From Gliomastix tumulicola (lineage: Eukaryota; Ascomycota; Sordariomycetes; Hypocreales; Bionectriaceae), in assembly GCA_001599755.1 (NCBI GenBank), contig BCHX01000004.1:1922001-1986000 (forward strand): a stretch of DNA of 64,000 nt, in the 5' to 3' direction. The notes beneath the pieces were generated by a model, which was not told the DNA's origin, did not search any database, and saw only the letters and a program-made list of their open reading frames with translations. A program made the translations under genes and the position numbers. This document shows positions 23,414-35,346 of the stretch, piece by piece. Numbering within the stretch: the stretch's first letter is position 1; every line of letters starts with the position of its first letter.

Positions 23414-24854
23414 GGTTCTCAGTAACGGACTGAACTGGAAGGAAAGAAACACCAAATAACAGAAACCTCTCGAAGAAACACAGCTAGATCCTCGACGTCA
23501 TGCACGTTGCCGCACGATTGGCGAGTGCTCCGACAGCTTCATCAAGGGACTTCACGCCGTGATCATGGTGATATAAAAAGAGGTTTCGGCAGGTGAAGTG
23601 CCGGTGAACAAATCCGCTTCAGAAAGGTGAGATGACGGGAGAATGGAAACAAATCAAGGAGACCGCAACGCAGATGGAGGAGGAAAGGAAACCCAGCAGG
23701 TCGGGAGGCGAGAATTACGAGGGAATCGCGGCGTGGTTGAGATGGAAGTCGGTGACCTACATTTTTAGCTGGCACAGGGAAGCTGGAGCTAAGCAGGACC
23801 GACCTTGGCCCGCTCTTGCACTACGAGAGCACCTGCAACGAGGTGGAAGTGCAGGAGCCGATGGATGGGACTCTGTGCCTTCTTTCCTCCACCTCGATCC
23901 AAGGATGGGTACCAATGCAGATGGGAGGAAGGTGCCACCCAAGTCGCTGTACAGGCATTGCCGTGTGCAATTTGCCCAGGCGGCAGGTGCTTGTACCGCC
24001 GGATCACGGCCCCCACCAGTGGGAGGAGGAGTGGCCAGGTACCTCGCCTGGATGGCGATGTGCCCTGCAGCATCCCTCTTCCCTTGCCGGCACTAAATTC
24101 TAGTACCACCCTCATTTGCCAGGCACGTCTGTAGCCAGGTCCTGGGAGGTTCAGGAAATCATTGGCCACTTGTGTTTGCTCGTTGTTGAGGCAGCACATC
24201 GGCTCGACTGCCACCAGTACCTTAGGTACGCGCCTGCTGGCTATAGTACTGGTACTGGTACCAGTGGTAGTTCTACTATCAGGAAGTCGTGGATTCCTTC
24301 ACGCCTTCCCAAAGTCAGAGCTGAGAGCAGCACGTGCGTCTTTCCAGTTTGGGAATCACAACCAATGGGAAGGGTGATTGGTAGAGGGCAGCGGCTGCAC
24401 CTTCTCTAAATTCTAATGTAATAAATTAGTACGCGCCCTGGCTTCTTCCACGCTCCAGCTCCAGCCTGTCTCCAGCCTGTTTCCCCGTCCTTGCATCCTC
24501 TCCAAGCGGACACCAGCACGCTGTAGGGATATCCTAGCATCGTTCGTGGAAGTTACCGTTGAGATGATGTTGTATCCCTTTGGCCTTAGCGCTTCACAAC
24601 CGATTGGGGGTCACATTCGCAAGGACCGTCTGGACAGAGCACCGAAAATCTTCGCTCTGCATGATGATTCGCCAGATTCCTTGAGGCCAACAATGAACGG
24701 GTCCCCCCACAAAGACGAACAGGGTGTGAAGGCCGCTAATTCGACCTGGACCGTTAGGCTGAGGTGGTGATGAGGCTTGATATGGTAAAGTCTGAGGTGA
24801 TCACTGTGATGAGTGGCGACCCACCCGCACAAGCAAGGGACAAGGGACCGTCTA

Positions 24855-24881
24855 GACAAGGGAGACAAGGGAGACAAGGGA
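24855..24881. repeat. Three tandem copies of GACAAGGGA
   Basis: Perfect 9-bp units in the gene-poor region, followed by a related GGGACAAAC. Confidence 0.9.
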
Positions 24882-26585
24882 GGGACAAACAAGCAAAAGC
24901 AAAGCAATCGACGCATCCTCGCCAGGGCGTCCGCTGATGGCAACGCAATTCTAGGCCTCTGTCGTCTCCTCAGTCTCAGCCACCGAGCAATACGGGTGTC
25001 CACCGCATGTTGCGCAGTTTCGGGTCACGGCATCTCGTGATAATCAAGGTGGCTTTCGGAATGCCCTCCCCCTTCGGACCAACTTGCCAACAACGTCTAC
25101 AGTCCGAACAATATCAGGCCAGTGTGTGACGATCGGCGTTGGTCAGCACAGTTCCGGCTCTGCGGTATTTCGCGTTGCATCTCCCACCCAGCAGCCAATC
25201 AACCGTGCGTGGCCTACGGCCTGTTTTAATTAGCCCTCATCTTCTACGACATGGGGGTGACAAACATCCAGGCAGCCAACGAGCTCAGCTCACACGCGCG
25301 GAAATCAACATGATCAAAAGTCGTACAAGATAGGAACCAAGAAGCAGCTGCTCCGTCCCCTGCTGCCCCGAATCTCGCAGCTCTCCACTGCTGCTGACAA
25401 GTCGAAGCCTTCGAGCCGCGCCCTGAGCTAATAAAGGCGGAGTGCAACGTCTAGCATTCTTGCCAACAGTGCTATTTTCGAGCCCAAATTTGCTCTGCCC
25501 CATCGGCCGCGTCGGAGTTGGTGGTGAGTGATGATTGAGGAGAGAAAGCTGCGAACAGACCATGACCAGGATGCTATCCCTGAGGGATCTACACGGGGTT
25601 GCACATTGGCGAATCTGGCGACCTGTTCCCGAGATCACAGGCAAAGTCGGCTGTCGGGCACAATCGTTTCAATACTCTCTGAGTCTACAGGCAGTCGTCC
25701 TTGAAGCTATTGTTGGCATTATCGAGAGAAATCAATGATCTGCACGCCCGGACAGACGTCATGTGTTTCATGTTCAGGAGTAGCGGCGCTATCACAGTTG
25801 GCTTCCATGGACCGTCTTGCACTTAGCGTCAGTGGCGGCGCGCGGCCGTGCTCTTATTCGTCTTAGTGCGCGGCCCGTTGGAATTCNCCCTGCCACGCCT
25901 GCACAACTTGATTGCGCGCCGCTCCGCGCGTCGTGTCTTGTCCCTGGCTCGACATGATTGATTCCGGTACTTCTCGCCGCGGCTGGGATCCGGTTGAACA
26001 AAGCTTCATGGCATGTCCAGAGCCTGCTTGACCCCTTTTCGGTCCCCGAGATGTTGGTCCGGGCCAGGGTATCCCGGCGAGTGTTTTTCAACAATTTCCG
26101 TTCGAACCCCATGTGATAACACGGATCTGGTTCCCAACGATTGGTTCTTGTGAGATTTCTTTCAAGCAAACCTGGCCGACGATCATATTACAGCAAGCCC
26201 TCGTAAATATCACACAGGGGCTGGATCGATCAACCCCTTTACTCGGATGACAAGCTGGTCTCTGCAGCCGTGAATCGATCATCAGTCTTCGCCACAATGA
26301 TCGAAGCCAGGTACCTAGTTCTCACATCTCCTCAATCGGGAAACTGGGCTGGTTACCGTGAGACACGATCGCACACCTGTCTCTGCTCCACGTTTGTTGC
26401 ACAAAGAGCCATGTGCTACGCCGCATGTTCTTAACCACTTGTTTTGGATGTCCCTTTCCTTTGTGTCACAAAGATGACGAGACAGAAAAGAGGACAAAGG
26501 TGGCCCCGTGCGACTGTGAAACAATAGGCCGGCGCATAGTTGAGGTTATTCGGACCCGGCCGTCCGATTGAGCGCTTCCAAAGGG

Positions 26586-26939
26586 CTAGTTGTGTGACAG
26601 ATGCTGAAAAGTCGGACCGTCTCGGGCAAAGAGCATTTCAGTCATCACTACGGCACAGCATAAGTGTTGCCCGAAACCTTTTGTATGTGGAATATCCTGG
26701 CACGGTTCACGACCTATGACACGGGTTATCACATATGACAATCCAATCGCCGAACCATCTGCAGGGACCGGCATGACTCCGCAAGACGAGGCTTTTGGCT
26801 CGTGATAATACTGGGCCAGAATGGTCTGTGCAAGATCCATGACAACTCGCAACACAGGCTCATCGTATTCAATGAGCAAGAATGAGTAGCATAGCGAGGC
26901 GGTCGAGACACCATCCTTGTTTACGACTTCTGCAGCTAC
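26586..26939 (-). pseudogene. Orphan open stretch, possible exon or gene remnant
   Basis: 117 open codons on the minus strand with protein-like composition (for example YDEPVLRVVMDLAQTILAQY and SCGVMPVPADG) but no in-frame ATG before the middle. An upstream stop at 26940 lies next to possible acceptors (GTCTGAGTAG or CTGCAG). I do not recognise a family. It may be a terminal exon of an undetected gene, a decayed gene, or chance. Confidence 0.25.
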
Positions 26940-27252
26940 TCAGACGGAATGGTCTTTGCGCTAACTATGGATAGACGCATGCCACAGCTGTTGAGACTGA
27001 AGGATGCATTCGCTGAGCAAAGGGCCTACGGTGTACCAGGATTATGCTTGGTCCGACAGGATCGCATGAGACTTGTGTGTTATTGATGACAGTCGCTGCT
27101 TCGTCTAACGCTCTGTTGACAATGCGTGACAGAACTTTTCTTCACGCCAAGTAGTCTAGTAGAGTATCATCTAGGACAAGATGTATTCCTAGACTGAATC
27201 AATCAGGAAGTCAGTCAGCTTACACCTTTGGTGGCGCTGGCTTCCCAGTCAC

Positions 27253-28546
27253 TCAGTCGTCCATCAGTTCAGCCAACTCCGCCTCCTCTTCTGCCGTCAG
27301 CAGACCATCAGGCGCCTTATCCTCGGCGTTATCCTGCGGCTTCTTGGCTTCTTCGATCTTCTCAACGACTTCATCCAGCTCCTTCTTTGCTAGTGGCCAT
27401 GTGCGGATAGTGCCGTCTATGCTCACACTGCACACTCTCGACGGTGCACTGCCGTGCAGATCTCGTAGTTTAACAAGATCTGTGACCTCCTCGAAGTGGC
27501 CCTCCAGAGTGCAGTACAGCTTGCCCGAGGTCCTGTCCCAGACTTTGACGTCTTCGTTCCGCCCTGCCGTGATCACCCACTCTGTCGTCACCACAATCGC
27601 GCGAACATAGTCACCATGTTCGAACCGATCCTCCTCGACAAACTCTCGGGCCCGAGAGAGAACTTTTGCGGTTCCATCTGCACTCGCCGTCCAAAGATCC
27701 ACATCATCGCCCTCCCAGTCGTAGAGCAGTCTGTAGACGCTAGTGTCGTGCTCTTCAATGGTGAGTCTCTCCGCGTCTGGTCGATCTTTGAAGGACTCCG
27801 TGAGCTGCTCGTATCCTCCCAGCGTGACCTTCCACCGGCGGATGTGAGGGTCACTACTTGCGCTAGTAAGGACCAAGGCCTCGGGCGTGGTCAGCACGGG
27901 GTCAATGGCTAGATGCTGCAAGGCCATCATCGTCGTGGTTGGGTCTTGTAGGGTGTGCATCCGGCGGCCTGTTGCTGTGTCCCAGACCATGATCTTCTTG
28001 TCCGCGCCGCCGCTAATGAGAACGGGTGTGCCCGATATCGTCGCGCAGATGACCGTCTTGACGAAGTCGCTGTGCCCGCTGAATCTGCGACCTGGGGCGG
28101 CCGTCTCGATGTCCCACGACCAGATGTCCTTGTCCCACGATCCGGCGAAGATGGTCTTTGCCTCAGGGCCGCCCACGGCGAGGGAGGTGACTGGGGTTTT
28201 AGGGCCTCTGTATGTCGCCTTGACCTCAGAAGACTATATAGCATCAGCACGCGTTCATCTTCTTGAAGGCTAGGGCACGCACACTGAGGTTGACGCGCCG
28301 CACGAAGCCTGCAGATTCCGCGATGAAGATCTGGTCGGACGGCGAGGCCGGATCTAACACAGCAGCCAGGATCTTGGACTTCATGGCCACAGGGTCTCCA
28401 TGTTTGTTGCCGGCCTTGGCTGCTTTGCGCGCTCTCTGCGCATGAGCGGCGCTGGAACGTGCTTGTCAATACCACTTCTTGCTTGATATTATTTGATAGC
28501 TGGCTCACTCTGATTCAAAGAAGTTGTCTGGATTCGCGGACTGCAT
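27253..28546 (-). CDS. WD40-repeat protein, function unknown
   Basis: Exons 28509-28546, 28283-28451 and 27253-28233 give 395 residues. Splice signals are GTGAGC..TTCCAG and GTGCGT..TATATAG. The first exon encodes only 12 residues plus two bases (MQSANPDNFFES). A basic helix follows (HAQRARKAAKAGNKHG), then about six WD repeats, visible as IFAGSWDKDIWSWDIE, ISGGADKKIMVWDTATG, VDLWTASADGTAKV, ITAGRNEDVKVWDRTSG and VCSVSIDGTIRTWPL. The C-terminus is acidic (TAEEEAELAELMDD). The propeller is likely a protein-binding scaffold; I cannot name the complex. It shares a 381-bp divergent promoter with CTF4. Confidence 0.88.
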
Positions 28547-28927
28547 GGTGATTAGGGGAAAGGCGTTCAAGGACGAAAACTCGCAAGGAACAATGAAGCT
28601 GTATGAAAGAATCAACCGGAAGGCTCTAAGAAACGAAAAATCGCCGTGCCCTCGCTGCCTGACAAGGTGAAGATGCTGCCTGTTCACCGATTTTTCTTGC
28701 TCAGGGTGGTTTAGGGTAGTAGAATTTGGTGTGGTGGGATGAGCTTGTCGCGGGGTACTTAGAGGCCCCACTTTATCTTTAATTGCGACGCGTCGAGGGC
28801 GTCTCGACGCGTCCACTTCTCAGAACAGATTCCGCCTCCTCACTGAACACCAGCATCGTCCCCTTGCCCTCGAATCTCGAATGTCTTTCTGATCAAATGC
28901 AAGTCTGCTGAGATCCTTGACATAAAG
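28547..28927. promoter_or_regulatory. Bidirectional promoter, WD40 gene and CTF4
   Basis: 381 bases between two divergent ATGs. The only strong sequence signal is the inverted repeat of ACGCGT-containing arms at 28787-28813. No third gene. Confidence 0.6.
28787..28813. promoter_or_regulatory. Palindromic pair of MluI cell-cycle boxes (MCB)
   Basis: A perfect 11-bp inverted repeat (GACGCGTCGAG, 5-bp spacer, CTCGACGCGTC). Each arm contains ACGCGT, the core bound by MBF (Mbp1/Swi6 in budding yeast, Res/Cdc10 in fission yeast). It lies 115 bases before the CTF4 ATG. Function here is inferred. Confidence 0.6.
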
Positions 28928-31559
28928 ATGGACTCGACTCTAGCTCCTCGACCCCAGCCCCGACCGGCACACACCTCGGGCACCACCCGATGCGCCTACA
29001 CCGCTGATGGCGCCAGGCTCGTCTCTGTCGGCTCCAACAATACGATTCGCCTATACAAGACCGGCTCCGACGGCGAGCCTACCAACGTAGACGACTGCCA
29101 GGAGCAGAACACGACCCTGGCCGCGGCCCAAGACGTGTTCGTCGTCGGCTCGGAGGACGGCACTGTCAGCCTCTACTCTGTCGCCAACGCCGCCTTCGAC
29201 AAGTTTCTCCTCCGCGTGTCGCTCCCCATCAGGAGCGTGGCGCTGACCTCCGACTACGAGTGGTGCGCTGTTGCGAGCGACGAGCTCAGCGTGAAGATTG
29301 TCAACACGCGCGACACACAGAAGATCAAGCACCTGAGGGAGCACAACAGGGCGGCCAAGCACGTCAGCTTTGACCCCGCCGGCAGGGTCGCGACAGTGTC
29401 GGGCGTGGATGGAGTGCTCTATGTCTACTCACTCAGTGCCGACGATCCGGAGCTCATCCGGAAGGTGGACGGCGTGATTGGCCCCGTCGATGGGGAGAGC
29501 GATGTGTCGACGCAGGCTGTCTGGCACCCCGACGGAAGGGCGTTCGCTGTAGCGACACCGACAAGAGACATCCAGGTTGTCTCCAAGAACGACTGGGAGA
29601 AGCAGCGCTCCTTTGCCAATGGCCACTTGGGAGACGTGACAGCCATTGCCTGGTCACCCAATGGCGCCTTGCTGGCCTCCGCTGGCAAGGATGGCAAGGT
29701 CCTGATCTGGGAGACCAAGACCCAGAGTGTCATACAGCGACACGACTACTCGAATGTCATCGAGCTCTCGTGGCATCCCACGAAGAACATCCTGTCCTTC
29801 TCAACAACAGACGGCGAAGTCTACATATATCCCGACATCCTCCCTGACCAATACACGCCTATGCTGAAGCTGCCGAAGCAGCCCGCCCCTTTTATCCACG
29901 ACCCCCTTTCGGAGATATCAGCGAACCGACGACCGGCCCCCACCAATGGTCAGAAGACATACGACTTTCCCTCGCGCCCGCGGAGAGAATCTTTGGGGAG
30001 CCTCGACTCGTTCCTCGGTGGCGACGACGAGGACGGTGATGACTTTGTTGTCGACGACGACGGGGCGGGATATGCCGTTGGAGGGACGAAACGCGGGAGA
30101 GACGAGGATGGCTATCTCGAACGATCGGGCAAACGGAGGCATCTCGAGGCGCAGTATCACGAAGCCTTCCAGCCTGGCTCTACACCCTGGAGAGGGAATC
30201 GCAAGTATCTCTGCCTCAATCTCATCGGGTTCGTCTGGACGATCGACCAGGACTCTCACCACACCATCACTGTGGAATTCTACGACCACGATTTCCAGAG
30301 AGACTTCCACTTTACCGACACGTTCCTCTACGACAAGGCTTGTCTGACCGAGCGTGGTACGCTATTTTCATGCCCTCCCAAGGATAACACCCCGGCGACA
30401 ATCTTCTACCGACCGCACGAGACCTGGACCCAGAGGAACGACTGGCGTACCGAGCTCCCCAAGGGCGAGGCAGTAACTGCTATGTCCCTGAGCGAGTCGT
30501 TCATCACTGTGACTACGAGCGCAAACTATGTGCGAGTGTTCACACTGTCCGGGATGCCTTGTCGGGTGTACCGTCCCAAGAGCGCGCCAATGGTGACCTG
30601 CGCCAGCTGGAGGGACTACGTGCTGACTATGGGCAATGGTCCTGTTGGCCCGGACGGAAACACTCGCCTTCTCTACACGATCGAGAACGTGAAGAGGGAT
30701 GAAATCTGCCAGAACGAAGACACAGTCGCCCTACCCGAGGGCGCGACGGTCAAGAGTGTCTTCTTCTCCGACAAAGGCGTGAGTTGGCCCCCGTGATAGG
30801 ACGCGGATCTAAACGACAAGACTGACATAGATTTACCAGGACCCTTGCATATATGATTCCACCGGCACACTGCTGACCCTGCTGCACTGGCGCCAGCCCT
30901 CCCGCGCCTGCTGGATCCCCCTCCTCGACACCAAGCTCTTGTCCCGCCTCGCCTCTGGCAGGAAACACGAGTCGTACTACCCCGTCGCCGTGGCCGACGA
31001 CAAGTTCCACTGCATCATCCTCAAGGGCGGCGACCAGTACCCTTACTTCCCACGCCCGCTGCTCTCCGAATTCGACTTCTCCATCCCCATTTCCGACCCG
31101 CCCAAGCCCAAGAGAGCGTCGCGTAAGACCGGCGCGGACGGGGACTCGGCTATGCAGGACGGCGATAATGACGACGATGACGACGAGCAGGACGACGACG
31201 AGGGATCCGGCGGCCGGAAGCTGGAGCAGGCGTACCTCCTCAAGGGCGTCCAGGCGGCGCAGCTGCGCGACCTGGTGGACGCCACGTCGGGTAGCCACAC
31301 CCAGCGGTCACTCCTCGCCCGTCTCGAGGTCGAGATCGACAAGACGCTGCTGCAGCTCCTCGCGGAGGAGTGCCGCGAGGGCGAGGAGCGTGGCATGCGT
31401 GCCCTGGAGATGGTGGAACTCATGCGCGACCGCACGGGGAGGATGTTCGAGGCCGCCGTCAAGGTGGCGGACCGCTACGGCCGCACGGTCCTCGGACAGA
31501 AGATTCGGGAGCTGGGGGAGAAGAGGTCTGGCGGGGATGATGATGACGATGCCTTTTAA
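28928..31559 (+). CDS. CTF4: Replisome adaptor Ctf4 / SepB / Mcl1 (WDHD1 family)
   Basis: Exons 28928-30778 and 30840-31559 join in phase 0 (GTGAGT..TTACCAG) and give 856 residues. The N-terminal WD40 propeller covers about 15-320 (ITAIAWSPNGALLASAGKDG-like repeats). An acidic then basic linker (GGDDEDGDDFVVDDDG; SGKRRHLEAQYHEAFQPGST) leads into the SepB domain at about 410-690 (PWRGNRKYLCLNLIGFVWTI; HWRQPSRACWIPLLDT). A helical C-terminus covers about 745-845. There is no HMG box, as in other fungal members. Ctf4 trimers tie the CMG helicase to DNA polymerase alpha and support sister-chromatid cohesion. A short acidic run (DNDDDDDEQDDDEG) precedes the helical part. The intron falls inside the SepB domain. 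The gene is probably S-phase regulated, given the palindromic ACGCGT pair upstream. Confidence 0.95.
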
Positions 31560-32593
31560 GGATCTTCATCCTGCCACGGCCTCCGCGGGGTGGCCCTGCC
31601 AGACCTAGCATCTGCCACTCTCACCCTTGTAGAACACGAGGTTTTGTCGGGCGTCTTCGAGAAATGATGTCATGGAAATGATTTGATGCTCACTCGTTTA
31701 ATATTCTTTGGTTTCTTGGACAATAAATACATGGTGAGGAGGACTGGGGGGTTATGGTTAAAGAATATGGAACATTCTCTACATTGAGGTAAACCGTCGT
31801 GACGAGCCCCTTTCCCTGAAAACTTGGCGAATGAAGCTTCCGCCCTGGGTCAGAACGACGAAGCCAGGGACGGTCTAGGGAGTATACGATAGCTGTGCCC
31901 TGCCTGCGTCAGACACGAGAAATTAGAAGAATTGCTCACACACTCGTCACGTCTTGACAGGCAACAGCCAAATTCACGCAGCCAGGCATAAGCTGACGGC
32001 TCAACGGCCAGTTCTGTGGGTCGACACTCGAGACTGTGTGATATCCGCGGACCAAGACAACGGGACGGCTGACCGCCCGATCCTCGTGGACGAAAAGACC
32101 ATTAGATAAGGTAGACAGACACCCGTGGAGTCTCAAGATCCTTTCGTCATTAATGATAGAAGCTGGATCTGAGTCTCAGCCATCGATTCTGGGGGTTGGG
32201 CCCAACTTGCGCGGTGAGCAGGATTAGTGCAGCAAACATTGGGACTTGCATCGTCGCAACCAGTGAATCCCTCATGGCCAATCAAGGGACCTGCTTACCC
32301 GTCGTATTCTAGATGCAGGTTTCCGGTTGATCTTGTCAGACCGCATTATTGAGTCTGGTTCCAAGCAGTTACCTAATCGGGCATCGAGAATTCCAGAAGA
32401 CCTGTTGATGCAGCAGGTCGTAACCGTATCCGGCAACCAACACCGCAAACGAAAGCTCAGGCCTGGGAGTGAACACCGGCGAGATTGATGAGATGGAGTG
32501 GTGGGTAGCTGCGCCAATCACCAGACCGCGTTGATGACAGGAACTTTTTCTTGACAGGTTGCACAATCCTCGCCAGAGATTGTCGAGTCCTCC

Positions 32594-32626
32594 TGTTGCT
32601 GCTGCTGCTGCTGCTGCTGTTGCTGC
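32594..32626. repeat. (CTG)n microsatellite
   Basis: About eleven CTG/TTG units in non-coding DNA. Confidence 0.9.
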
Positions 32627-33550
32627 GGGCGTGTTTCGAATGTTGAAGCGATGTGACCTGCTGGCCCTCACTAACGAAAAGGTTGCATCGGTCCTTTTGC
32701 GTCGAGGGCATGCGGTTGGCTGGAATATTTAATGAAGTACCAGATTCGAGTAGGTGCTAGGATCTTGCATGCATCGGATGCGGCGCTATTCCCCATTTTT
32801 GTATTCATCATTCGTCGCCCATGGAATTTTTGGCCGCAAGCTCGATTATTAACATTTCTGAGGGTGCGTGCTCGAGTCATCGAGGGGCATTGCTGCTCTT
32901 CGTCTCTTCTTCCCGGAGATTTCAGCTCGCTCGATCACGTCAGTGTTTGGGAATAAGCAGAGCTTGTATGGGAGTCTGGAACCCGACACCGGCCGCTGCC
33001 GATCCCCGTCGAAGAACCGGTCGAAGCTTGTGAGAGCGCCACAGCAATGGGGCCAGTGTAAATTGGAGGTGAACTGACCGAGAGATGGTTGCATGTCTGA
33101 CATTCTGGTGACGTTTAGGATTTGTGCGCAGGCCGGCTAGATCTTCGCCCTGTGCTTTATTGGTCATATCCATGTACTTCGCCTGGCTGATCCGTTTTGG
33201 ACAAAATTTGCCTCAATGCGGGTTGCGCATTAAAAGTCGCAGCCCTTGTTTGGCAGTGTGTCGCCGTGATTTGCCCTCGTGATCGAAAACGCAAGTAGGA
33301 AGCTTGTCTAGGCTGCAGTGCAACCGATGGATGTGGTCCACTGGGACAAGCCGTGCAAACGATTTGGACCGGGGAGGTCTTGGAGCGAACAATGAGGAGA
33401 AAGCCAAGTTTGCTGGGTGGATGGGCCGGGCATGTTGTGAGACATGCAAATGTCAGATGCTGTCGTGTTACGGCTGCGATCCTTGCTGCCGACGCCTGGA
33501 GGATGGGGTAATACCTCCTGACTATTGCTTGTTGACATTCCAATAGACGT

Positions 33551-33585
33551 CTGCAATCTGCAATTTGCAATCTGCAATCTGCAAT
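33551..33585. repeat. Heptamer tandem repeat CTGCAAT x5
   Basis: Five consecutive 7-bp units, one with a single change (TTGCAAT), ending in a partial CTGCC. Intergenic, 1.8 kb before SFL1. Confidence 0.95.
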
Positions 33586-35094
33586 CTGCCACATGCAGGC
33601 TGCAGGGCTTCTTCCCGTGGGTAGGTGCATGCGGTCCGGGTGCGTTTTTGATGAGTGATACAGAATTCGCTGCAGGTTTCGGTACAACAGCAAACACTAA
33701 GCTTGCAGCTTTCCTCGAGATGGAGGGTGAGGATAAACGCAAGTCTAGAACACGCAGTGGAGGAACCCAGTGTCTAGCATGAAGCTTTGGGTCTTGCCCG
33801 GCCTTTTGCTCCCCGTCCCCCTATCAGCAAGTGCGAGGGCACCTGCATATGGGAAAGAGCAATGGGTGCTTTACGTAAGGTACCTAGGGAAGGTACATGC
33901 AAGGAATGATGAATGATATGTGAGTAAGAGGTCTCGGTACTTGCAGCCCGCGACCTTAATAATTCACCACTGCAGATAAGGTCGATCAGTGCTGCCGGGG
34001 TTCTCGCACGCCCGCCCAAGCCCGCCAACACGTCCGAGGTGTCATCGCGTCCTGACTGGTCAGCCCTTGCGAAGTCGCTTACTCGGGGGGGGTGGTAGAC
34101 TTCTCGCCTTCGAAGCTGGCTTCCTGGCTACTTACTTCGACGTCGCACCTGCTCCCCATCTTTTAAACTCGGTCTCGAATGGATGGTTCCTTCCCTGAAG
34201 CATAAATCTGTAAGAGGTAGGACCGATGGAGATGGGGACAACCCCTCAGGGCGCTCTTTCCCCCACCGAATCACTCTAGCAGGGCCAAGTGGGCTCTGGA
34301 AGCCCCCCCCGCAGGACGCCACAGGTCGCCATTTTAGCGGGCTTGGCCTGTTTTCTGCCCGCTGGAGCACCTACAGTTGGTGCCCAGTGGGTGGACTGCC
34401 AGAGGTACAGGTACCTTCCGGAATTCCCTCGGTGGCACCCCCTGCTCTCTGCTTGATCCCGCCCGTCCAAATGCTCAGTAGTCAGTGAGATGCCCGCCCG
34501 CCGGGCATCCATCCATCCTTCCATCCATGTTCTTTGGACCAGCGGGCTCATTTCAACTTTGCTTTCCTAACTTCTCCCTGATCAAAGCTGCCCGTTTGCC
34601 TGCTCGTCCCTATCGCGGTTGTGACGCATCTGCGCCGTTAGCAGCACTTACACCCGCGCCTTTGCGACCGCATGCGACCGAGCCCTCGTGCTGCTTGCGA
34701 CGCCCCCCAAGCTTACCTGCGCCATCTCCTTCTAGAACTATTGCCGAACAGTTCGAGTTGGAGCTCCTGCATCTCGCCCACCAGTTCCCGGAGGGGCGCA
34801 AACACCATTGCCTCCGACAAACACCACTGCACCAGAGCTTCTGTTTCTGCGAGCTGAAGCTCCTACGCGAGTTTGACGCCCTTGCGCATAGCTTGCACTC
34901 GACGACAGATCCCAGCATCGATTTCGCACATATCTATTCAGCGTCGTCGCGACGATATCTGGGGCCTTCGCTATCGTCTGGCTTTGGTAGATAGTGGTGC
35001 CTTTGGACCGCCGCGCCGCCATTGAGCTGCGTTTAGCTCAACCCTCTTGAGCTCGGTTACACTCTGCTTTGTTTGTTCGACCCTGGGACATGAG

Positions 35095-35341
35095 GTGAGT
35101 GGTTGGAACTTGGAAGGCCCTGCCGGCCCGGGCGTCGCTTTGGCGCATCCGTTTTCAAAATCGCGAGCGTCCCGGCTTTGCCTCGGAGTTGCTGGATCCA
35201 AAATCAGCAGCATTCCGAGCTCGACGGGCATTCAGCGCCTCGCCGAGCAGCAGCTTGCGCCAGCTCCTTTACATCGCGATGACAGCCGAAAAGATTTGCG
35301 CGCTTGCGAAGTCGTTTGCTAACATGTGACTCTTTTTACAG
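35095..35341 (+). other. Predicted intron in the SFL1 5' untranslated region
   Basis: Donor GAG/GTGAGT at 35095, branch-like GCTAAC near 35319, and acceptor TTTTTACAG ending at 35341, five bases before the SFL1 ATG. Splicing changes the upstream ORF that begins at 35090 (see findings). Confidence 0.65.
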
Positions 35342-35346
35342 AGCAA

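Larger units (their letters stand above)
23414..27252. other. 3.8-kb gene-poor region
   Basis: Between the start of the large unknown gene and the stop of the WD40 gene. No intact gene is supported. It holds a 9-bp tandem repeat at 24855, a single ambiguous base at 25887 next to a GAATTC site, and one open stretch at 26586-26939 that may be an exon or gene remnant. No terminal repeats, transposase or reverse transcriptase motifs were seen. Confidence 0.5.
31560..35346. other. 3.8-kb upstream region of SFL1
   Basis: No protein-coding gene is supported. It holds a CTG microsatellite (32594), a heptamer repeat (33551) and, from about 34500, a probable long SFL1 5' leader with an intron at 35095-35341. 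Long regulatory regions are usual for fungal developmental transcription factors. Confidence 0.5.

Noticed and set aside
26090..26115. GGTTCGAAC on the minus strand as a possible tRNA T-loop
   Set aside because: No pairing stem flanks it and no cloverleaf could be drawn.
34485..34994. 169-codon plus-strand open frame before SFL1
   Set aside because: Its composition is low complexity, no motif is visible, and it lies where the SFL1 leader should be.
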